From Burkholderia cepacia ATCC 25416 (GTDB lineage Bacteria; Pseudomonadota; Gammaproteobacteria; Burkholderiales; Burkholderiaceae): a stretch of DNA of 64,000 bases. Positions within the stretch are counted from its first letter, which is position 1. Every line of letters begins with the position of its first letter. The notes under the pieces were generated by a model. The model saw nothing but the letters and a program-made list of their open reading frames with translations, had not been told where the DNA came from and ran no database searches. This document shows positions 8,681 to 15,938 of this stretch, in pieces. The translations under genes and the position numbers were made by a program. The DNA lies in assembly GCF_001411495.1 (NCBI RefSeq), contig NZ_CP012982.1:124001-188000 (forward strand). The letters are read 5' to 3'.

Positions 8681-9538
8681 ATGAAAACGCTCGACATCGA
8701 AGCCGTGCAGGCGTTCGTGCTGACCGCCGACCTCAAGAGCTTCACGCGGGCCGCCGAGGCGATGGACACGACGCAGTCCGCGGTGAGCCTGAAGATCAAG
8801 CGGCTCGAAAGCGGCCTCGGCCGCCGCCTGCTGGAACGCACACCGCGGCAGGTTCGCCTGTCGGCCGACGGCACCGCATTCCTGGAACCGGCGCGCGAAC
8901 TGGTGGCCGCCCACCACGGTGCGATCGGCGCGTTCGGCACCGGCCGGCGGCGCCTGGTGATCGGCGTCAGCCACCATGTCGTCGGCGCCGATCTCCCGAT
9001 GCTGCTGCGGCGCATGAGCGAAGCGGAGCCGACGCTCGTGCTGGAGATCCGCGTCGCCGCGTCGCGCGACGTGCTCGATGCATTCGACCGCGGTCAGCTC
9101 GACGCGGCCGTCGCGCTGCAGCACGACAGCCGGCGGCTCGACGGAGAAACCATCCTGTCGGAGTCGTTCGGCTGGATGGCCGCGGCGGATTTCGAGTACC
9201 ATCCGCCGCAACCGCTGCGGCTGGCCACGCAAGCCGAACCCTGCAGCGTGCGCCGCATGGCGATCGGCGCACTCGACCAGGCCGGTGTCGGCTGGACGGA
9301 GGTGTTCGTCGGCGGCGGCGTCGCGACGATCGGCGCGGCGGTGTCCGCGGGGCTGGCCGTCGCGGCGCTCGGGCATCGCGTGGCGCCCGCCGGCACGGTC
9401 GACGTCGGTGCGCGCTACGGGCTGCCGCCGTTGCCGACGCGCGACGTGGTGCTCCACTCGAGCCTGACCGATGCGCGAGCCCGGCAGGCGCTGCGCACGC
9501 TGGGCGCGGCACTGCGCGCGTCGGTCGGGGCGCGTTGA
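8681..9538 (+). CDS. LysR family transcriptional regulator
   Basis: A 285-residue LysR protein. The N-terminal winged helix-turn-helix (residues about 4-62) reads IEAVQAFVLTADLKSFTRAA and AVSLKIKRLESGLGRRLLER; the rest is the ligand-binding domain (about 88-280). The start is placed at the ATG at 8681, with GAGAG shortly upstream; an in-frame ATG at 8666 would add five residues. It is divergent from the DUF4865 gene, with an inverted repeat in between, so it most likely regulates that gene and itself. The effector is unknown. Confidence 0.88.
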   Translation: MKTLDIEAVQAFVLTADLKSFTRAAEAMDTTQSAVSLKIKRLESGLGRRLLERTPRQVRLSADGTAFLEPARELVAAHHGAIGAFGTGRRRLVIGVSHHVVGADLPMLLRRMSEAEPTLVLEIRVAASRDVLDAFDRGQLDAAVALQHDSRRLDGETILSESFGWMAAADFEYHPPQPLRLATQAEPCSVRRMAIGALDQAGVGWTEVFVGGGVATIGAAVSAGLAVAALGHRVAPAGTVDVGARYGLPPLPTRDVVLHSSLTDARARQALRTLGAALRASVGAR

Positions 9539-9613
9539 TGCCGCACCAGCCGGTGCAGGCCGTATCGTCCCGGCTCGGCCCATGCCGAACCGAACCACCC
9601 GGAGAGAAGACAC

Positions 9614-10264
9614 ATGCGTCCGCTGGACGAACTGGTCAACGAGCGTGAATCCGCCCTGCCGTCATTGATCGAGTGGTCGGCGGCAGCGCCTGATCGTTGC
9701 GAGATATTGCCGCCATCGGGCCGGAATGGCGAAATCCTGTCCACCCTTCAGGTCACCACGCGATCGCTCCTGGGGGCCATCGCCTATTCGACCGGCGGCC
9801 TGCTCGTGGACGGCGGCTACCTTCGTCTGCTCGGCTCGGGCCATCCCGCGTTGCCTCGGGACATCGTCGGCTGGAATCAGGGACGATCCTCGGGCTTTCT
9901 GTTGGTCGCGGATGACGCCGTCGGCGGATTCTTCGCCTTGAACGGCGGCGCACTCGGGGAGGACACGGGTTCCGTGTACTACTTTGCACCCGACACGCTG
10001 GAATGGGAGCCCCTCGGGATCGGGTACGGCGACTTCGTGCGATGGTCGCTCGGCGACACGCTGAGCGACTTCTACGCGAGCATGCGCTGGCCCGGCTGGC
10101 AGGCCGATGTCCAGCGCCTGACGACGGATCAATGCTTCAGCTTCCATCCATTCCTGTGGACGAAAGAAGGATCGGTCGAACGCAGCAGCCGTCAGGCGGT
10201 CGACGTTGCCGAGCTGTATGCGCTCCAGATCGGCGCCGGAGCCACGACGTCAAGGCAACCGTGA
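9614..10264 (+). CDS. DUF2625 family protein
   Basis: This 216-residue protein starts MRPLDELVNERESALPSLIEW and contains LLGAIAYSTGGLLVDGGYLR and GSVYYFAPDTLEWEPLGIGY, matching the DUF2625 family, whose members resemble SMI1/KNR4 (SUKH) immunity-type proteins in overall style but have no established function. No signal peptide or membrane segment is seen. GGAGAG precedes the ATG. It follows the LysR gene in the same direction by 75 bp, without an obvious functional link. Confidence 0.75.
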   Translation: MRPLDELVNERESALPSLIEWSAAAPDRCEILPPSGRNGEILSTLQVTTRSLLGAIAYSTGGLLVDGGYLRLLGSGHPALPRDIVGWNQGRSSGFLLVADDAVGGFFALNGGALGEDTGSVYYFAPDTLEWEPLGIGYGDFVRWSLGDTLSDFYASMRWPGWQADVQRLTTDQCFSFHPFLWTKEGSVERSSRQAVDVAELYALQIGAGATTSRQP

Positions 10265-10512
10265 TCCGGTGTGCCTGCCTTCGAATCCGAAACGCCGAGT
10301 CCCGCGGCAGAGCCGGTGCGCTCGTCCGCGCCTGACCATTCGCATCGGCGTCGCGTTTTGACGGCTTCGAAAGGCATCGATGCGCGCCACGGTAAAATTC
10401 GTGTTTCATCCCGCCCGCTCGTGCCGCCGCCCGATGCCTGCGCGGGTCGATATCAAACGCATCGTCAGGCCGTCATCACCTTGATTTCCCTACACCTTTC
10501 ATCTCGCGACGC

Positions 10513-11100
10513 ATGAGTTACTCGCTCGCCACCACCTGCATCCGCGAACTCGAGATCCGCAAGAGCCGCTTCATCGGGTTCGCGATCCCCGTCGACGATC
10601 GCGACGCCGCGATGCACGCGCTGCAGCGCCTGCACGACGAGCATCCTGCGGCCACCCACGTATGCTGGGCGTTGCTGGCGGGTGGGCAGTCGGGCATGTC
10701 GGATGACGGCGAGCCGTCGGGCACCGCGGGCCGGCCGATCCTCGAAGTGCTGCGCCATCACGATCTCGACGGCGTGCTCGGCGCGGTCGTGCGCTATTAC
10801 GGCGGCGTGAAGCTCGGCGCGGGCGGGCTGGTGCGGGCCTATACGGATGCGATCGCATCGGCGCTGCTCGACGCCGAGCGCGTCGAACGTGTCCGCTACA
10901 CGCGGCTCGCGATCGAGATCGGCTACCCGGACGAGGCACGCGTGCGCCGCTGGATCGAACAGGCCGGGTACGCGCTCGTGGACAGCGCATACGGGATGAC
11001 GGTGAAGCTCTCGATCAAGCTGCCGGAAAACGCCGAAGCCGCGGCAAGAACCGAGTTGTTCGACCTGACGCAAGGGCGCTCGGGATTTCCGGCGACGTGA
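10513..11100 (+). CDS. yigZ: YigZ / IMPACT family protein
   Basis: This 195-residue protein has the UPF0029/IMPACT N-terminal domain: ELEIRKSRFIGFAIPV, then HVCWALLAGG, SDDGEPSGTAGRPILEVL and VVRYYGGVKLGAGGLVRAY. The C-terminal ferredoxin-like DUF1949 domain follows (about 130-195). These are the hallmark motifs of YigZ, a widely conserved protein linked to translation control by its eukaryotic relative. The ribosome binding site is weak. The upstream 248 bp (10265-10512) hold nothing that could be assigned. Confidence 0.88.
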   Translation: MSYSLATTCIRELEIRKSRFIGFAIPVDDRDAAMHALQRLHDEHPAATHVCWALLAGGQSGMSDDGEPSGTAGRPILEVLRHHDLDGVLGAVVRYYGGVKLGAGGLVRAYTDAIASALLDAERVERVRYTRLAIEIGYPDEARVRRWIEQAGYALVDSAYGMTVKLSIKLPENAEAAARTELFDLTQGRSGFPAT

Positions 11101-11102
11101 CC

Positions 11103-11130
11103 CGCGGGGAACGCGTCCGCGTTCCCCGCG
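11103..11130. terminator. Strong palindrome between convergent yigZ and ppk2
   Basis: A perfect 13-bp stem (CGCGGGGAACGCG / CGCGTTCCCCGCG) with a two-base centre lies two bases after the yigZ stop, in the gap where yigZ and ppk2 converge. It has no T-run; a bidirectional terminator or transcript-end stabiliser is the most likely role. Confidence 0.55.
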
Positions 11131-11166
11131 TGGCCGGACGAATCCCGTCGCCGGTCAGTCGGTCAT

Positions 11167-12117
11167 TCAGTAGGTATCGGGGACGATCATGTGGTCCGGC
11201 ACCGGCCGGCGGATGTAGTCCTCGTGATGCTCGCGCGGCGGCAGGTCGATCGGTGCGTGCGGCACCTCGTGATACGGCACCTGCTGCAGCAGATGGTGAA
11301 TGCAGTTCAGCCGCGCGCGCTTCTTGTCAACCGCCTGCACGACCCACCACGGCGCTTCCGGAATGTGCGTGCGAAGCAGCATCTCTTCCTTCGCGGCCGT
11401 GTAGGCCTCCCAGCGGCGGCGGCTCTCGAGATCCATCGGGCTCAGCTTCCATTGCTTGAGCGGATCCTCGATCCGGCTCTGGAATCGCACTTCCTGCTCG
11501 TGGTCGGTGATCGAGAACCAGTACTTGACGATCTGGATCCCGCTGCGCACGAGCATCTTCTCGAACTCGGGCACCGAACGGAAAAACTCCTCGTATTCGT
11601 CGTCGGTACAGAAGTTCATCACGCGCTCGACACCCGCGCGGTTGTACCAGCTGCGGTCGAACAGCACGATTTCGCCGCCGGCCGGCAGATGCGCGACATA
11701 GCGCTGGAAATACCACTGCGTGCGTTCGCGGTTGTTCGGCGCCGGCAGCGCCGCCACGCGGCATACGCGCGGGTTCAGCCGCTGCGTGATGCGCTTGATC
11801 GCGCCGCCCTTGCCGGCCGCGTCGCGCCCCTCGAAAATGACGACGAGCCGGTGCCCCGTGCTCACGACCCAGTCCTGCAGCTTCACGAGTTCGCCCTGCA
11901 GGCGGAACAGCTCGCGGAAATACTGCTTGCGCGCTTCGCGCCGCTCCTGCGAAAACAGCAGGTCGTCGCTGTCGTCGAAGCGGCGATCGTCGAGCTCCAT
12001 CTCGAGTTCTTCGTCGTAGGCGTCGACCAGGTCTTCCTCGAAGCGGCGCTGGCGCGCTTCCATCGATTCGAGATCGGTGCGGTTGTCGGTCTCGGTGCGG
12101 TTATCGTTGTCGCCCAT
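11167..12117 (-). CDS. ppk2: Polyphosphate kinase 2
   Basis: The start is the ATG at 12117, preceded by GGAGG; this gives 316 residues. An acidic N-terminal tail (1-60) is followed by the PPK2 core: Walker A GRDAAGKGGAIKRI (97-110), the RTQWYFQRYVAHLPAGGEIV segment, and Walker B LFDRSWYNRAGVERVM (from about 152). It transfers phosphate between polyphosphate and nucleoside phosphates. The single-domain length and motifs match class I PPK2 enzymes, which mainly phosphorylate nucleoside diphosphates. It stands alone and converges with yigZ. Confidence 0.93.
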   Translation of the reverse strand: MGDNDNRTETDNRTDLESMEARQRRFEEDLVDAYDEELEMELDDRRFDDSDDLLFSQERREARKQYFRELFRLQGELVKLQDWVVSTGHRLVVIFEGRDAAGKGGAIKRITQRLNPRVCRVAALPAPNNRERTQWYFQRYVAHLPAGGEIVLFDRSWYNRAGVERVMNFCTDDEYEEFFRSVPEFEKMLVRSGIQIVKYWFSITDHEQEVRFQSRIEDPLKQWKLSPMDLESRRRWEAYTAAKEEMLLRTHIPEAPWWVVQAVDKKRARLNCIHHLLQQVPYHEVPHAPIDLPPREHHEDYIRRPVPDHMIVPDTY

Positions 12118-12205
12118 GGGGCCTCCTTCCATCGTTGACGCAGCCAAACGCCGACATTATCCCAGCGTCGCGCGTCAAATTCATGAAAAAGGGCCGGCGC
12201 ACCGG

Positions 12206-13624
12206 TCAGAAGCGGAACGCGAGCAGCACGCTCGCCAGCACGGGGTTCGCGGCGATATCGAACGTGTTCGACGCGAGCTGCCGGTTCGGCTGGTCGATAT
12301 CCAGCGTAATCTTCGTACGTAACGGGATATAGGTCACCATGCCGGTGATCCAGAACTGGCGCGTGATCTGGTAGCTCGCGCCGACGGTGAACACCGGCTC
12401 CCACACGCTCTTCACCTTCGCCGACACGTTGGTCTTGCCCGACAGCAGCAGGTCGCCGCCGGCATCCCAGATCCGCTGGAACAGCGACGGGTCGAGCAGC
12501 AGCGACTGCAGGCTGCCGATGTCCGCGCCCGCCGCGAGCAGCCCGCCGAGCGACGCGAGCTTGCGCTGGAACACGGGATTCAGGTTCGTGTTCGTGAAGC
12601 GCGTATAGCTGACGCCGATGCCCGCGAACGGGCGGAAACGGTCGTCGCGCTCGCCGAGGTAATACTTGAACACGACGGACCCGAGCCACGCGCGCGTGGT
12701 CGCGAGCGGGTTGCTTTGCGTGTTCGCGAGATCGATCAGCGGAAAGCGCCCCTGGGCGCCTGAAAAGATCCGGTCGAGCGGCAGCGCGATGCTGCCGTGC
12801 CCGCGCAGCGTCAGCACCGGCGGAATGCCCGCGCCGAGTTCGGCCGCCCAGTTCTCCGAGAAAAAATGCGTCAGCGTGAACGCCAGCGTGTTCGTGTTGC
12901 CGAGCGACAGCTGCGACCCCTGGTTCTCGAAGCTGTTCAGCCCGAGTGCGTCCGTGTGCGTCGTCACGGGCGTCGATCGGCCGGTCGTGCCGACGAAGTG
13001 CCAGCCGAGGCCGACCATGTTGCGGTCGTCGCCCATCAGCTGCGTCAGCAACGGCGGCGCCTGGGCGGCCGGCAGATCGGGCAGCCGCGACGGATCGACC
13101 GGATGCAGTTCGTACGGCATCCGGTCGGCATGGACGACGCCCGGCGCCGGCATGTCGCCCGCCGCCGCGTCGCGCGGCGCGGCCGGATCGCAGCCGCCAA
13201 CGACGCCACCGGCGCCGCCGTCGTCGAAGCCGATGCCGTCGGCGCCGTCGTCGGGCGCTGCCGCGCATGCGCGCCCCGCCCCGCCGGTTCGCTGGCCGAG
13301 CGTGATCTTGCGCGCCGTCAACGGGACGGCGTCGGGTTGCGGCCCGTCGGTCTCTTCTCCGTGCCTGCCGTGCCTGCCGCGCCCGCCGCGCGCCGGCCCC
13401 GCGTCGGTCGTCCATGCGCTCGCATCGAACCCGTCCGCGTCGCCGCCCGGCCAGAAGCCGATCCCGTCGGCGCCGGCCTGCCAGCGTGGTTCGGCGTCCG
13501 CGTCCGGCGGCGGCGCGCCATGCGCGGCGGCCGCGCACGCGAACAGCGTCGCGCCGAGCCAGCGCGACAGCGGACGCACGGCGCCCGGCCGCGCACGGCG
13601 GCGGTACGTGTCCCGGCTCGCCAT
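12206..13624 (-). CDS. OmpW-like outer-membrane barrel with long low-complexity N-terminal extension
   Basis: This 472-residue protein has an Arg-rich n-region and hydrophobic signal (about 1-37, ending AAAAHGA). Residues about 38-180 are Gly/Asp/Pro-rich, with the motif GADGIGF at 51-57 and again at 127-133. From about 195 it is an OmpW-type barrel (VGLGWHFVGTTGRSTPVTTH, AFTLTHFFSENWAAELGAG, FRPFAGIGVSYTRFTNTNL, QITRQFWITGMVTYIPL) ending in Phe, as outer-membrane proteins do. Typical OmpW proteins are about 200-230 residues, so this one is about twice the usual length. It starts four bases after the HlyD stop and is the last gene of the secretion operon, so it probably serves the exported peptide as receptor, immunity factor or exit partner. 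That role is inference. Confidence 0.75.
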   Translation of the reverse strand: MASRDTYRRRARPGAVRPLSRWLGATLFACAAAAHGAPPPDADAEPRWQAGADGIGFWPGGDADGFDASAWTTDAGPARGGRGRHGRHGEETDGPQPDAVPLTARKITLGQRTGGAGRACAAAPDDGADGIGFDDGGAGGVVGGCDPAAPRDAAAGDMPAPGVVHADRMPYELHPVDPSRLPDLPAAQAPPLLTQLMGDDRNMVGLGWHFVGTTGRSTPVTTHTDALGLNSFENQGSQLSLGNTNTLAFTLTHFFSENWAAELGAGIPPVLTLRGHGSIALPLDRIFSGAQGRFPLIDLANTQSNPLATTRAWLGSVVFKYYLGERDDRFRPFAGIGVSYTRFTNTNLNPVFQRKLASLGGLLAAGADIGSLQSLLLDPSLFQRIWDAGGDLLLSGKTNVSAKVKSVWEPVFTVGASYQITRQFWITGMVTYIPLRTKITLDIDQPNRQLASNTFDIAANPVLASVLLAFRF

Positions 13625-13628
13625 CGGC

Positions 13629-14924
13629 TCAGGCCGGCACGCCGAATAGGCGTTGACGGATGCGGTACAACGGCTCGAACAGCCATTCGAGCAGGCTGCG
13701 CCGCTCCAGCACGATGTCGGCCTTCAGCATCATCCCGGCCCGCAGCGACAGCGGCCGCCCTTCGAACGCCGGCGTGCGGTCGGCCAGCTCGACCCAGGTC
13801 TTGAAGTAGGTCTGCGGCGTGGCGGCATCGCCCGGCAGGTTCAGCTCCTTCGCGGAAAACGCGACGGGCGAGATCGACAGCACCTTGCCGCGATACGTGC
13901 CGAACTTCTCGACCGGATAGCTTGCGTACGCAACCTTCACCTCCTGCCCCTTCTTCACGAAGCCGGCCTTCGACGACGGAATGTAGACCTCGGCGATCAG
14001 CCCGTCCGCCTTCGCGGGCAGGATCTCGACGACGCGCGTACCCGGCGGGTCGATCACACCGCCCTGCACGACGTCGAGCCGCACGATCTGCCCGTCGGCC
14101 GGCGCGTACAGCACCTGGTTCACGTTCTCGTCGATGTTGTATTCCTTCGCGTTCAGCTCCTCCTGCTTGATCTTCAGTTCCGCGTTCGCACCGTCGTACT
14201 TGCTCTGCATCGTGTCGAGGTCGCCGCGCAGCTTCATCGCATTCTTCGCGAGCTCGGCGCGGCGCAGCAGCAGGTCCTGGTACGCCTGCCCGGCCTGCAG
14301 GTACTGCGTGTTGACCTGGTTGTACTGCTCGAGCGTCACGACCTGTTCGTCGAGCAGCTGCTTCACGCGTGCGCGCCGTTCGCCGTACTCGTCGACGATG
14401 CGCTTCTGGTCCTGGATCTGCCGGTCGATCAGCCCGCGGCTCTCGCCCTGCGCGGCGATCTGCTGGTTGATCTGCTGTACCGACGACCGGTATTCGAGGC
14501 GTGCCGCGTCGATCTGCTGCGTGACCTCGACGCGCTGCCGGTCGAGCGCCGCACGCATCCCCTGCACGTTGTTCGCCTGGCTCACGAAGCTCGTGTCGCG
14601 CGTCACCGCCAGCAGCCGCTGGCCGGCCTTCACGTGCTGGTCCTTGCCGACGTAGACGTCGCGCACGGCCCAGCCCGGCGGCGCGCTGACACCGATCAGC
14701 CCCGAACGCGGCGTCAGCATCCCCGATACGCTCTCGGTGTTCGCGTAGCTCAGTTCGACGAGCGCGGTCACGAACATCGCGAACATCGCAAGCGACAGGT
14801 AGCAGAAGAAGCGCATCGACACCGGCACGTCGACGACGCCGTGGATCACGGTGCCGAAGGTCGTGCCGCGCGCGAGCTTGCGCGACGGCTTCTGTTCTCG
14901 GAGGGCGGAATTCCAGGTCGGCAT
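13629..14924 (-). CDS. HlyD/CvaA-type membrane fusion adaptor of a type I secretion system
   Basis: This 431-residue protein has a short cytoplasmic tail, one membrane span (about 38-60), a first lipoyl/barrel half (TPRSGLIGVSAPPGWAVRDV), a long coiled-coil hairpin (about 120-260), the returning half-motif ADGQIVRLDVVQGGVIDPPG, and a beta-barrel domain to the end. This is the layout of HlyD/CvaA adaptors, which link an ABC exporter to TolC. It sits between the acyltransferase-like gene (12-bp gap) and the OmpW-like gene (4-bp gap), and partners the C39 exporter and TolC of the same locus. Confidence 0.9.
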   Translation of the reverse strand: MPTWNSALREQKPSRKLARGTTFGTVIHGVVDVPVSMRFFCYLSLAMFAMFVTALVELSYANTESVSGMLTPRSGLIGVSAPPGWAVRDVYVGKDQHVKAGQRLLAVTRDTSFVSQANNVQGMRAALDRQRVEVTQQIDAARLEYRSSVQQINQQIAAQGESRGLIDRQIQDQKRIVDEYGERRARVKQLLDEQVVTLEQYNQVNTQYLQAGQAYQDLLLRRAELAKNAMKLRGDLDTMQSKYDGANAELKIKQEELNAKEYNIDENVNQVLYAPADGQIVRLDVVQGGVIDPPGTRVVEILPAKADGLIAEVYIPSSKAGFVKKGQEVKVAYASYPVEKFGTYRGKVLSISPVAFSAKELNLPGDAATPQTYFKTWVELADRTPAFEGRPLSLRAGMMLKADIVLERRSLLEWLFEPLYRIRQRLFGVPA

Positions 14925-14936
14925 GGGGCAGGCTCG

Positions 14937-15938
14937 TCAGGAGCGACGCCGCGCGGCCGCATCGAGCAGCGGCGTCGGCATCAGGTAAGGCGTGAAGTGT
15001 TCCCAGAAATGCCACTGCTCGGGCTGCCGCACGAGCGCCTGTTCAAGACGGTCGACAATGCGCTGGTGCGTGGCGCGCACCGGCGACGCGTCGTCGTCCG
15101 CGCCGAGCATCGGCGCAAGCGGGCTGGCCGCCAGCTCGGTGAAATGCACCGCGCAACGATCGCGGAACGGCACGCCCGTCGCATACGCGACGAGCAGCGG
15201 AATCCCCTGCTCGACCGCGAGCTTCACGCCGCCGCCGGCCATCCGCACCCAGCGGCCGCCGAGCCGGCAGCGGTTGGTCTTGCCGAACTTGCCGTGCAGG
15301 TCGGAGAACAGCAGGAACACGGGCGCCTCGCGCCGCAGGCTCGTGATCAGCCGCCGCAGGTGCACGCGCTCCTCGATGTCGATGAACTCGACTTCGCCGG
15401 CACCGTATTCGGCGACGAGCCGCAGCGCATCGTCGAAGAACGCGCCGGGTGCATCACGGTGCAGGATCACCATCAGCTTGCGGTCGTCGGGGATCATGAA
15501 GCGCAGCTTCGTGACGAACAGCATCAGGTTGCCGAAGTGCAGCCCCGCGAGCATCAGCGGGCCGCCGCGCGCGAGTGCCGCCCGCAGTTGCTCGTCGCCT
15601 TTGCACGCCATCCCGTCGATCATCGACTTCATCGATTCGAGGCTGTGCGTGCGCAGCTTGAGCCCCGCGAATTCCGCTTCGAACAGTTCGCGCACGATCG
15701 CCGCCGACACGTCCCGCACGCGTCGCGGATCGTCGTTCAGGTGCGCGCTCAGCATGTATGCGACCGCGCGCTCGATCGACTCGCGAATGCACGGAAAGCA
15801 GCGCAGGCAGGCGCCCGAGCACCAGCGCATCAGCCGCAGCCCGCGCGCCGGCGACGTGCGCAGCGCGACGGCCCGCACCACGCGCCGCACCAGGAACGCA
15901 TACGAGAAAGGATTGAGCAGGAAGAGTCGCCCGAGCAT
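14937..15938 (-). CDS. LPLAT/HtrB-like acyltransferase homologue in the peptide-export operon
   Basis: The start is ATG at 15938, overlapping the exporter stop as TGATG and preceded by GAGGAGG, giving 333 residues. From about 120 it resembles HtrB/LpxL lysophospholipid acyltransferases: GGPLMLAGLHFGNLMLF, FLLFSDLHGKFGKTNRCRLG, KLAVEQGIPLLVAYATG and a C-terminal WHFWEHFTPYL. In the family the catalytic motif is H-x4-D/E; here it is H134-F-G-N-L-M139, so the acidic residue is missing. It has a Cys-rich N-terminal patch (CSGACLRCFPC, 40-50) not usual for the family. Tight coupling to the exporter suggests it modifies the peptide, its lipid surroundings or self-protection. Catalytic activity is uncertain. 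Confidence 0.7.
   Translation of the reverse strand: MLGRLFLLNPFSYAFLVRRVVRAVALRTSPARGLRLMRWCSGACLRCFPCIRESIERAVAYMLSAHLNDDPRRVRDVSAAIVRELFEAEFAGLKLRTHSLESMKSMIDGMACKGDEQLRAALARGGPLMLAGLHFGNLMLFVTKLRFMIPDDRKLMVILHRDAPGAFFDDALRLVAEYGAGEVEFIDIEERVHLRRLITSLRREAPVFLLFSDLHGKFGKTNRCRLGGRWVRMAGGGVKLAVEQGIPLLVAYATGVPFRDRCAVHFTELAASPLAPMLGADDDASPVRATHQRIVDRLEQALVRQPEQWHFWEHFTPYLMPTPLLDAAARRRS

Noticed and set aside
14937..15938. HlyC-type toxin acyltransferase
   Set aside because: The motifs and length fit the LPLAT/HtrB superfamily, not the smaller GNAT-like HlyC family, and no RTX toxin is present.
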